From assembly GCA_030280995.1 (NCBI GenBank), contig JASXTE010000003.1, forward strand, positions 50,758,974-50,822,973: 64,000 nt of DNA, in the 5' to 3' direction. This document shows, piece after piece, positions 25,201 through 36,269 of this stretch; the first letter of the stretch is position 1; the number at the start of each line of letters is the position of its first letter. Origin of the DNA: Hemileia vastatrix. Taxonomy: Eukaryota; Basidiomycota; Pucciniomycetes; Pucciniales; Zaghouaniaceae. Below the pieces are notes generated by a model. That model had not been told where the DNA came from, ran no database searches, and saw only the letters and a program-made list of their open reading frames with translations. The position numbers and the translations under genes are program-made.

Positions 25201-25537
25201 TCCAATTTGAATTTGGTAAGGTGCATGTTTTTTTAAGAGAAGTGAGGTGTTCCTCATAAAAGTGTCCAGCATAAGTTTGGCCGAACTTGTGCTGGACACT
25301 TTTACCAAAAAACAATTTGATGCCATCAATTAACTTCCTTTTATAGCCTATTGATTTTTGGTTTTCCTTGCAATTTTTAGTCACTGGTCTTGGCCAAAGT
25401 GTCCAGCACAAGTTTGGCCGAACTTATGCTGGACACTTTTCCAATTTGAAGTTGGTAAGGTGCATGATTTTTAGGAGAAGTGAGGTTTTCCTTATAAAAG
25501 TGTCCAGCACAAGTTCGGCCGAACTTGTGCTGGACAC
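22297..25537. repeat. Array of 28 palindromes of 38 bp in X
   Basis: The consensus half-site is GTGTCCAGCACAAGTTCGG, followed by its reverse complement. I counted 28 copies, from about 22297 to 25499. Spacing alternates between about 100 and about 137 bp because two spacer classes alternate: a ~62 bp spacer (with AATTTGAAGTTGG and GAGAAGTGAGG) and ~97 bp spacers of two types (one ending near CAGTGACTAAAAATTGC, one near GTCCATGACC). The short spacer lies in one orientation to about 23340, then mostly inverted to 25000 with flips back at about 24254 and from 25203. All reading frames here are by-products of the repeat. No member shows a gene. Confidence 0.88.
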
Positions 25538-25559
25538 TTTACTCAAAACAGTTTGATGG

Positions 25560-26839
25560 ATTCAATTGTCTACATATTCCTTACCATGGTCTTTTGGTAA
25601 AAAGGGAAACCTTTAGCTATTGGTAGTTGTTTTGAGTATATTATGAGTAGTTGATATTTCCATTTTAAGCTAAAAGTGTACAATATTTTTTGCGATTACC
25701 AGTAATTTATTTCCCTCAATATTTCTAAGATATTGGTTATAATCTTTATAACACCTATTTCTAATATTCCTCTTTGATTTGATTATTTTTTTTAGTCCTG
25801 ATTTAAAGGTTTTTACTATTTTATCAACCAAGCTTTACATCAATGTAAAAAATACCCTGATTAATCCTGCTATATTTTTTTTGACTGTTCCTATTCAATA
25901 ATAGCTCAAGTTAGAAACATATATCCATTATCTATTTTATTTTTCAACTTAGTTATCTCAGTGGAAAGTGTTCATCAATTACTATTGAATCATGTTTACA
26001 GTACGTAACCTTGTACAAATCTGTAAACTACTTTAAAAAAATTGTGACTTTGGTAGTTGGTTATTGGATTTTATATGGCAATAATTTCAAATAATTGTAT
26101 ACTTTATTCATATGCTAAGATTCTTAAGTGTTTCTATTTCTGATTTATTATATCAATTTAACTTTAACTAAGTTTAGACTAGGTTTGTGCCACGGGGTGT
26201 CAGCGCAGCCCAAACGAGCTCCTATCATTGAATAAATTAATTTTTTTAATAATTTTATATAATACTATTTAGTGTTATCTTTTTTTATCCCCTTTTTTAA
26301 ATTATCTTTTTCTTTTGTTTTTGTCCCCTATTTTTTATAACACATAAAGATGCCAAAATTACCAATAATAGATCCCTTTGTCATATTGCATGATGTCGAT
26401 ATTTAAAATATAATTTAAATATTTAAATTAGTTAAACTTATATTCTCAACTATTTACCCTTTGAGATTATCAAATTGTAAATTGGACATTTTCTTTGTTT
26501 GTCATCCTTTTAAGTTCCCAATGTTTATGTCTAGTTACTTCCCTTTTACTATTAACCCCATTATTATCATCAGACTATTTTACAATATGCTCGTTAGCTT
26601 GATGCCATTGTAAAAGAACCCCTATCAAAAACCTGCTTCTGGTAATATATAAACCCTCTTGTTTAGTACCACATTTCTCAATTTGTTTATTTCTCTTAAT
26701 TTTACTACTATTATCTTTTGGTTATCACATTTATCTGTGTTAGTACAGCTTGAAAATACAAATAGCAATATATATATTTTATCTCTTTATTATCTTGATA
26801 TAAGAATTTTTTATTTTTTTCAAGTAATAAGTCATTAAA
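25560..26839. other. Gene-free AT-rich stretch
   Basis: Very AT-rich with no supported gene. One less AT-rich island (about 26185-26222, GTGCCACGGGGTGTCAGCGC) stands out but matches nothing I recognise. Confidence 0.4.
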
Positions 26840-29262
26840 ATGCCTCGTGATAAACAGACACCTCCTTTATGTAAGATCTATTGCTTTATCTCTTATATCT
26901 TCTTAGACTAACTTTTCTTTTTCATTAATATATTTGATATATTAGCACCAAGTAGTTATTTGACAAAATCTCATCAGCATCCTTGATTCGAATCCTTCAA
27001 ACTCAAGAAACAACCACCTCTAGGCATGTCTCCAAACCCCCCTTCTCTTGCCAATGAAAGGACTGAAATTACCCGATCTCAATATGGCAAGATACTTGAG
27101 TTTGCTAAAGGCAAAACTGAAGAACTACTGTCAACTCTTAGCGAGAAGCCTTTGCCATCTTATATTTCGAATGCCTACAACAATGTGCTTGAATACATTG
27201 ATGACCTAGAAAAATGTAAGTAATTATTTTATATTAAATTATTTAAACTCAGAACAATAAATTATGGACACTTTTTCTTTAAAACTTATTCAAATTCAGC
27301 TTATGAAAAAGGTATCATTCCTCCTGATGATGTCATTATCATCAAAGATGATGATGATAATGAAATACCTGAAGCTGAAGGCTATGCATCAAGATCTCGA
27401 GGGGGAGATAAGACTATTCTTCAGCGTTCAAGAAGAATGAGACTTTCTAGGGGCTCTAGTTTTGTCAGAGCTACTAAAACTCCTCCTGCCAAGGATTCCT
27501 CTTACTCAGCATCTCAAAAATCCAAACAAACTAGCCAAAATGTGTCGAAAGGGTATGTTATTTCTTTCATGAGTAATATAGAAATCAATTTTATATTAGT
27601 GTTTAAAGCTATCTCCAAATTGTTTACTTTCTTATTTATTATTTCTTGTCTTTTTCTTATCTTTTAATCCAGCTCTAAAAACAACAATCACTCCAAAGCG
27701 TCAACTAATAGCGAATCTTGCTCTAATGAAGAAGAAGTAGAAGATGATGATGATGATGAAGTTTCAAAATATGAAGCTTCTCTAACTCAAAAAGATGATG
27801 AAGCTACTTCTGCTGATGAGGTTGAGAAAACACCGAATGAAGAAATCGATCCACCTAGCCAGCCACAAAAAAATACTTCAAGTTCAAAGAAACAGCTTAT
27901 AGTTGCTGTATCTTCAAAATCTAAAATTGAACTTCCCCAAATCCTACGGTCTCTATCATCATCAATAAAAATTTCTAATAACTCCCTTCCTTATACTCCA
28001 ACAATGATTGGAAACTCAAAATTACAGAAGCAAATAGCTGAAATTCATCGATTTTTTGAAGGTAGAATCAATGGTCAAAAGGTACTTAGGGCATGGCCAG
28101 AAATCGATCAGTTATTTGAAATCCGTTTTTCTGCTTCTCTTGAAAAGCCACACAATATTTGGCACAAATTCAATTTTCTATGGATGAAATCTGCTCATGA
28201 CGAAATGCTTACAAAAATTAATGAACTCTGTATGTATCACTTAATTGAAGTTGGATAATTTATTTTATGATAACTAATTGTTGTTATTTTTTTAGCTTTG
28301 GATTTTCTTAATGTTGACACTTCGCAGATCTGGGTGGTCAATAATTTGAACTTTGAAAATTTGGAAAATTTTTGTAACTCTGAAGAACCAAACTCAAATA
28401 ATCTTTCTCCGTTTAAGAAGACTGATCACCCTGAATCATCGATGATACGCATGCTATCAAGACTAGTTAGCCCAACTGCTCACCAGCGTTCTTTTTGGGC
28501 ATCCCTCGTCGCATCATCTCTTTATCTTGCTTCTCAAGAGTTTACCCTTCCTGCTGAAGAATCCAACTTCAATCCAGATTGTCCTATTGAAGGTGCCCTA
28601 CATATTCTAGCCCGCCTTACACATCTGAAAAGCAAAGTTCCCAATACATTCGACAGCTCAACATCACAGTTAATTGCTGCAAATTTTTCAATCACTCCCC
28701 TATTCCAATTTAGAAACATAATAATAGACGTCATAATTTCAATAATTATTTTAAAATCTAGAGAGGCTGCTGCAAATATAACTCAAGCTGAAAGCAAGAG
28801 ACGACAACTTTCGAGGAATAAAAAAAAACAACAGATATGCAGAAATTTGATGAGTCTCATAATGATTCTATTCAGAAGATGAATCAAGAATATGCACACC
28901 ATAAATATCAATCATTTACTTTTTACTTGGTTGATGGTGTTCGTGGATTATTTCTTTCCTCACAGGACCACCAGCTTGTGTCAGCTTCAGACTGCTTAGA
29001 ATTCATAACACAACTCGGCCTCCTTAGAAAATACTGTGATAATAATAATCTGGGCGGTGAAAAAATCTGGAAAAACCTTAATTTTTATATCTTTAATATT
29101 ATCAAACCCTTAATAGATAATTCTGGGCCTATGCCACTTAATTTTAATACTCCCACCATGAGCCATATTGCTAAAGCAATGGCAGCTGATTTTCTTGATT
29201 ATTTGAATCTTATTAAGCCGAATTCTTCATTTTTCTCTATTGTTGACGTAATTAATACATAA
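26840..29262 (+). pseudogene. Unknown multi-exon gene of X (acidic/Ser-rich)
   Basis: Exons at 26840-26870, 26946-27215, 27300-27552, 27673-28229 and from 28296 join in frame by GT-AG introns of 75, 84, 120 and 66 nt. An in-frame TGA (26984-26986) and a frameshift in an A-run near 28825 break it before the stop at 29260-29262. The product would be about 690 aa: a basic/Ser-rich N-terminal third, acidic runs (EEEVEDDDDDEV), then helical segments (KQIAEIHRFFEG, WPEIDQLFEIRFSASLE, FWASLVASSLYLASQEF, SFTFYLVDGVRGLFLSS). I recognise no domain. The TGA stands between HP and FESFKL, consistent with a lost Arg codon. It lies downstream of the palindrome array, on the transposase strand. Function unknown. 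Confidence 0.6.
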
Positions 29263-30535
29263 TCCTACTTCATGTAAATATATACTTTGTCCTATTGCTA
29301 CATTTTTTTGTGTAACTCAAATTATTTATTTATGTGAGATTTATTACCGAATCTGAATAAAGATGCTTAAACTATCAATAAATATTATTGTATAAATTTC
29401 TTACACCTTTTTGCTATTCAGTAAATATTATTGAAATAATCATAACTCAAAATTATGATGGATCAAAAATTTGAAGAAAAATTAAGAATACATTATAAGT
29501 CATTTTTCTCATAACACTATATATTTCTTTAAGATGGCAATACATCTTAGCATTTGTTGCAAATTTTAAGATAATTATTACCAAAAATTGAAACAGTTTT
29601 CTATCAATTCTTTTCAGCATGTTAAAAAGTTAAAAATATTAAGTGTAATGAATTTTTGCTCACAATTCATCAAAGCTTTTTCTTAAGTAGACTCTTCTTA
29701 ATCTAATTTCTATAATTTCTAGGTGCATAATTATCTTAATTATACTAATTATTCTCTATGAAAAACTCCTGGAAATAATATTCAATTCATTTAATAATAG
29801 TAACATATATATGTACCATGATAAAATAATATCTAGACATTTAAATAATGAGAAGCCATCATATTGGTATGAAATCATATTAAAGTGTCTTTGAAAAACT
29901 AGTTAAATTTAAAAAATATCTTTTTATCAGTGTCAATTATTTTGAAAAACAATATTTACTCTACATTTTGATGATCTATAATTTAGCTTTCTTTTTTTTG
30001 ATTCATATTTTATATTGATTATTTTTTACACTTACAGATTCATGTATAGATATCAAATTTTGTTCAATAATTTGGTAAAAAAGATATTTAATTCTTTCTA
30101 TGAAAGCAAAAAAATAAAAGAAAGCAACTAGGGTACTCCTTATTAAGAACTTAAAAATATTATTTCTATAAATGTTAAAACAAACCCTTTTTAGATTTCC
30201 ATCCTTCTTGTTCATCCTTAAATGTCAATAATAAGTTATTGAAATATTATTTTTCAAGTAGAATTTCATATGAATCAAATTCTACTTACATCTACCTGAA
30301 TAGATCAAGGTCAACAAAAATATATCTACAATCTTTTTCTAGGATTTTAAGATTCATTCAACTCCAAGAAAAATGAAATATTCATCCCAAACTCTAAAAA
30401 TTAATTCAATGAATAAATATTCAAACACTTCAAAATAAATTTCAATTTGATTGCGTTATATTTATCTTTAAATATATTGAGGTCCACTCTCTCACAAAAG
30501 TAAAAGTCCTTTCATAATTATTAATATTTTATTAT
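29263..30535. other. Gene-free AT-rich stretch
   Basis: No coding or structural signal stands out. H2 begins at 30539 after the AAT duplication. Confidence 0.4.
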
Positions 30536-30904
30536 AATAGGGGGTGTCAGTTCTGGCAAATCCGCACTTAAATTAAGTGCGGATTTCAAACCAAATCAGC
30601 ACTTAAAAATCAGCACTTAAATTTTGCAAAAAAGTCACTTATTTCAAAAAAGGGTGTCAGTTATGACCTCAAATCAGCACTTTTTTCCTGTTTTTTTTCA
30701 CAACCACATTTTGGCCACAAAACATCCCTTCGTTTCTTACCCCATCCCTGTCACATGTGACACACTGACCTTCCTCGCTACCTACCCATCAATCCTCGGC
30801 ACACACCCCTTCCTGACATTTTCAATATTTTGACCAGGCATGTTTACATTCTTTTTTACTTATTTCTTCTACTTTTTAATCTTTTTTCTTGTTATGTGCC
30901 AGTT

Positions 30905-31560
30905 TCATAATGCCTCCCAGACATTCCAAATCTCAAAAGGTAACTCAAAAATCTGCTTCGTCACAAAAGTCTCCTCGTAAAGCAAGGATTACATAGAAAA
31001 AAAATCAGTGACTTTTTCTATTACTTACAACTGTTTTTACAGAATTGAAAACTATGTTTCAGCTAATATTTTATGGAAGTGAACTCTGTTCTTCGCCCGA
31101 AGAACAGAGTTCATCCTCCTATTTTCACATTCTGTTTGCACCAATCTCCATCCCTTTCAATTCTATCAACACATGCTTGTCTTCCCTCCCCATGCCTTTC
31201 GCTATCCTCCCAGCCCCATTGTATGCCATCTCTTTTAAAGGTAACTCAAAAATATGCTTCGTCACAAAAGTCTCCTTGTAAAGCAAGGATTACATATAAA
31301 AAAAATCAGTGACTTTTTCTATTACTTACAACTGTTTTTACAGAATTGAAAACTATGTTTCAGCTAATATTTTATGGAAGTGAACTCTGTTCTTCGCCTG
31401 AAGAACAGAGTTCATCCTCCTATTTTCACACTCTGTTTGCACCAATCTCCATCCCTTTCAATTCTATCAACACATGCTTGTCTTCCCTCCCCATGCCTTT
31501 CGCTATCCTCCCAGCCCCATTGTATGCCATCCTCTTTTGATCCCCATTTCACCCCTCTCA
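30905..31560 (+). repeat. H2 internal tandem repeat, ~301 bp units
   Basis: Two adjacent copies (starting near 31045 and 31346) match the H1 repeat, including the palindrome with half-site GAACTCTGTTCTTCG. A short basic reading frame beginning at about 30910 (MPPRHSKSQ) is the first member. The shorter unit implies internal deletion relative to H1. Confidence 0.65.
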
Positions 31561-32354
31561 ACCTCTCCCAGACCCTTTTCTTCATTTAAAATGCCTCGGA
31601 ACCCTTAATCTTCCCTTCCAACTCTTTCCCAACCTTTGAGTGACTGAAAAAATATGTGTTTGCTGAAAATATGCGATTTCATGTTGAGTTGATGAAAGAA
31701 AACACAGAGAGAAAAAAAAATAAGACTTTAACAGCAAATTCAAAAACCAAAAAAATATGCAAAAAAATTTTCCATTCTCAGTGAATAATACATGCAAATT
31801 GATAATTTGAAGAGAAAGAGAAAAAAATTAAAATTGCGTTCAAAAATGTTGGAGTGTTATTGGAAGGATTTTCGCCCTTATACTAGTTGATTGAGAAATA
31901 GAAGTGTTGGATATAGTCGGAGGTGAATCAACTTGTTCATCTTCATACAGCTCTAACCATTGATCTTTGAGGTCAGCAAGTAGGTTATGAAGTATAGTGC
32001 AACACAGAATCCAGTTGATCACCGCCTCCATTTCAGATTTATTTCTAAGAGGACTTCTTAATTCCCTTAAACTAGAAAAACGGCCTTTCAAGATTCCAAT
32101 AGAATGTTCAATACGGACTCTTGACTTTGCCAAATGATTGTTGAATTTGGCATTTTGACTGTCTTCTGAAGCTGCTCCCCGAAAAGCAGGAAGTACATAC
32201 TTTCCATTCACATAAGCAGAATCTGCAAGAAGATACTGATTTTCATCAAAGAATTTTTCAGGTTCATTTGAAATATGCATTCTTTGGAAGACGTAGGAGT
32301 CATGACATGAGCCAGGATAGCCAGCGAAGAATGATATAAATTTTTTGTTTACGT

Positions 32355-33483
32355 TGTGGTAGCCTAAAGTTTAGTACGGCACCTAAGTACGTAAATGGAG
32401 TTATTACGGCGTGCAAGATTGGCGTTATTATTTTTTTTATATAAAAGGGTTTTATTTAATTTATTGGAGTTTTAAATATGAAAAAATTGGTCACGAGCAA
32501 ATGCCTACACGAAAACAATTTATTTTGCGGAGAAAACTTATTTTTTACGGTCTGAAAAATTTATAAGTATCAAGTCGAGTCACTCAAGAACCTTGGGAAA
32601 TTTTTCCAGAATTTTTACTATTTTTCTTATATTTTTAAATGAATTTTAAAGTTTTATAGAAATATTTACGTTTTTCAAAAATTACTTAACTTTGATGAAT
32701 TTTCATGGGGTAATTAGAGCTGCGCAGACTATGAAAACTAGTTTGGTAGGTAAAGTGGAAGTAGCTCTATTAGGTGTAATTTTTCTAGATTTTTTATTAT
32801 GGTTTTAAGGTTCTAAATTGAGTCCGGAAGTCCGGACGGACTCCGTACGGACTCCGCTTTGACTCCGTACGGACTCCGTACGGGCTCCGGATTGACTCTG
32901 GAAGAGCTCTGGAGGGGAAAACTTAGGCACGTGACTAGGAATACTTAAGCGACTCTCAAACTCGAAATTGAAAGGGGGATCATCATACAGCTTAATCATT
33001 AACCACCACAGTCTCATTTTTTATTACTCAACAAATTAAATAAATTTGTAATACCCTTATAACTTTATATTTTTTTATATATTTAACATTTTAGAAATAC
33101 TATTCAACAATTTAAAACACACTTCATACAGGGTATCTTTAGAAAGGTCTTCATCACTGGGACTTGATTATTGCTGTCTCATAAAAATTTAAATTATTAT
33201 AAAAACATAAAAGTCAATCTTTACAGATCTTTCACTGGTACACCTTAATTGTTGTTATCAGTATTTCTTTCTCAACAGCCACTTTCTTAAAATCTCAATA
33301 AGCGTTAAATATTTTAGAGTTTCATTATTTTTATCAATCAGATCTAAGTAGATTGGTTAGCTTAGTGATTTAGAACACCTACTTTGTTATTTTTATTGGA
33401 AGGACGGGGTTTTCAGCTAAATCCACATATCTCCTCCGGATTCTGCTTACAGCAAGGCGACTGTAAGAGTTTACCTTACCATA
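32355..33483 (+). repeat. C 5' LTR (1,129 bp)
   Basis: It begins TGTGGTAGCC and ends CTTACCATA just before the primer site. A short GC-rich tandem tract (about 32820-32900, GACTCCGTACGG units) accounts for most of the length difference from the 3' LTR. Promoter elements were not identified with confidence. Confidence 0.92.
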
Positions 33484-33485
33484 GT

Positions 33486-33502
33486 TGGCGCCCAACTTGG
33501 GG
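33486..33502 (+). other. C primer-binding site
   Basis: TGGCGCCCAACTTGGGG begins two bases after the LTR end. The TGG start is the expected complement of a tRNA 3' CCA end. E1 has the close relative TGGTGCCCAACGTGGGG. The cognate tRNA was not determined. Confidence 0.75.
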
Positions 33503-33659
33503 TTCGATTTCTCTAGCTTTCTTTAAAGACTTACTTGGATCAAGAACGTTATTAGCCTGCAAGAGGCTTATTTTCTGGAACTCTAATTGGATTTTTGTTA
33601 TTGGCCTGCAAGAGGCTTGTTATTTTATCGATTGTTAACGCTTTTCATTACTTATTGGG

Positions 33660-36269
33660 ATGTCTTCTTCTGCTGTTGCTTCTGGATCTTCTAACCCTCT
33701 TACTCCCTCAGTTAAAATTGTTTCTTGGGATGGCCCAAAGTTTGATGGGGAGGAGGTTAAATGGTTCATTAGCAGGTATGAAGCTGCTGCTGCTGTTGAT
33801 GGTGCTTCTCATGTGGATATGGTGAAGCAAGTTAGATTTTTTATTGCTGATAGGGAGGTGGAAAAAGAGGTTATTGCTATGCAGGCATTCAAGGACAAGG
33901 ATTGGGTTAAGCTTTCTAAAGCTATGGTTGATAGATGGGGTGTTAGGTTTACTATGATGGACCTCAATAAAATTGTTGGAGACTGGCAAGTAAAAGGTGG
34001 AGTTTCTTCTATGGCTGACTTCAAAAAGCTCTGTGTTCAGTTTGATGAAGTGGTGGAATATCTTATACTGGTGGACGAGTTAGTGCATGAGAACCAAGCA
34101 AAAGATTTGTTTTGGTCAGCATGTAGCAGGGATATTCGTATGGACGTCTTGAAGGATCTTTCAAGAAAAGATTTGATGAAGGAACTGCCTAATGGTGAGC
34201 AGAAACTGCCGGCTCTGGAGGTTATCAAAGAGAACATTCAGGCCCATCTTAAGTTATTGGCGTTGGACAAATATCAAGAGTCATGCACTCAATATGTTAG
34301 CAAGGTTAGCGAAGTTTTGGCCGAAAACAACGATATTATGGTCAAAGCCCAGGAGGCCAAGAAGGCTCAAATGGGATTACCTGCTGCTAAAGTTGAGGGC
34401 AATGTAGATAATAAGATGGTCAATCACCTGGCTGATTTAACAAAACAATTAAAAATATTTGTTCAAGAGACTCAGAAGGCCAACAAGGCCCCAATCGCTT
34501 CTTCGTCGACGTCGACTTCTTATCAGTCCAGAGGTTATGAACGTCGAAATTATAATGGCAATAACAACGGTAACCGCTTCCCAGGCAATGGGAGAAATGG
34601 TGGGAATGGTGGTAATGGATATAGAGGTGGCTATGATGAGCCAAAGGTGTGCTCCTATTGTAATAGGAGGGGGCACAAAGCAACAGTTTGTTTTGCTCTA
34701 GATAAGGATATGGATTCTGGGCGAGTTTTATTTGATGGTAAAGTTTATAAATTTCCTGATGGTTCGTTCATCAAGCCCAGTGATGGACAGTCTCCTTCTG
34801 ATTTGGTCAGAAGAAGTTTAACGGCTGAAAGGAGAGCCAGATTTGAAGAGGTGACGGATGAAGATGTTAATGCCAAGAGTGGCAAAAATGGTAATGGCAA
34901 TGGTGGTAAAGCTGACAAGGGCAAGGAGAAAGAGGTCAGTAAAGCCACATTTTCTACTTCTTTTGGTGGTTTAGAGCTGGCGACGGTTGCCCAGGTGGAG
35001 GGTAGCTGTATGGCTGGCGAATACGATGTTAATGCTGCTAGAAGAGCAGCCGCTACTAAGGCGAAAAGTAGCATTCAGAGCCAATTGAGGGCTAATCCTG
35101 GCAAGGCCAATAACAAATTGAACCCTTACTCTAAGGACAAGATTTCTAGTGCTCAAACTGCCGCCAACAAATTGAACCCTTACTCTAAGGACGAAATATA
35201 TAAAATGCAGAAGGGGATTGCTGATATGGGGCCCCCTAGTTATGGCAAGTTTGATTTAAATGGTGAGCCTATGCCAGAGGATGATTCGGATTCTGAGGAG
35301 GACGTACCGTTGGCGTCTCTACCCAGACCAAGTTTTAGCGGTCCCATCCCAATGGAGGGTGTAAGAAGGACTAGCGATGGATCAGGATTAGTGCAAGAAG
35401 CTGGTGACGGAGTTAGGGTTATAGAAAGTGAAGATGTTATAATGGGGGGTGAAGATGGCTCGGTTGGACCTCAAGAGGTACCCAGGGCTAAGGTTGTTAA
35501 ATCAAAGGTCCAGTATGAGCGGCCAGTAGTTTCCGGTCAAGCTAATGCGATGGACGCAGTTTTGAATAGGGTGAATCAACTTCAGATTCCCTTATCTTTA
35601 GGGGAGTTATTTACGATTAGTCCGGCGCTTGCTGAAAAGCAAAAGAAGCATTTGACGAGGCGTCGGGTTTCCACTGGAGAGGTGGAATATATTTGTGAAA
35701 ATGCTGAAAAGTTTGGGGAAGATGTAGATACACATTTTTCCGCTCCCCTGGGTTACCTGGTGGTAACTCTAAATGGTAAAAAAGTAAAGGCCTTGGTCGA
35801 TTCAGGGTCTCAAATTAATTTAATTTCATTGGAGCAAGCAACGAGTATAGGCTTGCCAATTAAAAGTGGAACTGGGGGAAACCTCAGAGGTATTGGAGGG
35901 CATGCAACAGAGCTGATGGGTACTGCTGAGCATGTCAGGTTAGGCATTGGTGGATCTGTTGGTAAGGTTCACTTTTATGTGGCCAGAGGAGCAGTCAAAA
36001 CTGTTCTTGGTGGTCCTTTTTTGATGGATTTTGAGGCCAGGATAGGGTATCAAGCTGGCATGGGGATTAGTTTGGAGATCACTGGTGAAGATATGCGGAG
36101 GTTACATATGCGGTTAGCACCTCCTGGAGATGAAGGTTGGGAAACACGGCCAGGGATTACTACTCTGTGCCAGTGTTGTGTTTGCACCAAGAAGCGGCAT
36201 ATTAAACGGACGGCTTCTGGTGAATTATGTTTGTTGGAAAGGGATGAAAGCCCTCATTTTTTGGGGTAG
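33660..36269 (+). CDS. C Gag-protease polyprotein, 869 aa
   Basis: ATG 33660 is the first in frame after the leader. The Gag part (about residues 1-270) includes IVSWDGPKFDGEEVKWF and a helical capsid-like region. An Asn/Gly-rich stretch leads into a zinc knuckle CSYCNRRGHKATVC (residues about 337-350, CX2CX4HX4C), which packages RNA. A Lys/Gly-rich linker and acidic DSDSEEDVP follow. The aspartic protease lies at about 695-810, with active site LVDSGSQINLIS and a flap-like GGNLRGIGGHATEL. It matures Gag and Pol. The frame ends in TAG at 36267-36269, just past the frameshift heptamer. Confidence 0.9.
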   Translation: MSSSAVASGSSNPLTPSVKIVSWDGPKFDGEEVKWFISRYEAAAAVDGASHVDMVKQVRFFIADREVEKEVIAMQAFKDKDWVKLSKAMVDRWGVRFTMMDLNKIVGDWQVKGGVSSMADFKKLCVQFDEVVEYLILVDELVHENQAKDLFWSACSRDIRMDVLKDLSRKDLMKELPNGEQKLPALEVIKENIQAHLKLLALDKYQESCTQYVSKVSEVLAENNDIMVKAQEAKKAQMGLPAAKVEGNVDNKMVNHLADLTKQLKIFVQETQKANKAPIASSSTSTSYQSRGYERRNYNGNNNGNRFPGNGRNGGNGGNGYRGGYDEPKVCSYCNRRGHKATVCFALDKDMDSGRVLFDGKVYKFPDGSFIKPSDGQSPSDLVRRSLTAERRARFEEVTDEDVNAKSGKNGNGNGGKADKGKEKEVSKATFSTSFGGLELATVAQVEGSCMAGEYDVNAARRAAATKAKSSIQSQLRANPGKANNKLNPYSKDKISSAQTAANKLNPYSKDEIYKMQKGIADMGPPSYGKFDLNGEPMPEDDSDSEEDVPLASLPRPSFSGPIPMEGVRRTSDGSGLVQEAGDGVRVIESEDVIMGGEDGSVGPQEVPRAKVVKSKVQYERPVVSGQANAMDAVLNRVNQLQIPLSLGELFTISPALAEKQKKHLTRRRVSTGEVEYICENAEKFGEDVDTHFSAPLGYLVVTLNGKKVKALVDSGSQINLISLEQATSIGLPIKSGTGGNLRGIGGHATELMGTAEHVRLGIGGSVGKVHFYVARGAVKTVLGGPFLMDFEARIGYQAGMGISLEITGEDMRRLHMRLAPPGDEGWETRPGITTLCQCCVCTKKRHIKRTASGELCLLERDESPHFLG
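36257..36263 (+). promoter_or_regulatory. C -1 ribosomal frameshift site (T TTT TTG)
   Basis: In the gag frame the heptamer is split T TTT TTG, followed by GGG and the TAG stop. The -1 frame is open from here into pol without a stop. E1 has T TTT TTA at the same place. This is the classic X XXY YYZ design for making Gag-Pol. No downstream pseudoknot was modelled. Confidence 0.65.

Noticed and set aside
22297..25537. CRISPR-like appearance of evenly spaced repeats
   Set aside because: The spacers are themselves repeated and inverted, repeats are near-perfect 38-bp palindromes, the sequence is eukaryotic, and no cas gene is present.
22395..25556. Many overlapping frames on both strands with repeats such as VSSTSSAELVLDTF
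   Set aside because: They are translations of the palindromic array and its spacers, occur equally on both strands, and lack independent coding signal.
214..29262. Frequent in-frame TGA as evidence of a variant genetic code
   Set aside because: TAA and TAG stops and frameshifts also break these genes, intact frames such as orfB and C gag end normally (orfB with TGA), and TGA falls at varied residues, which fits decay.
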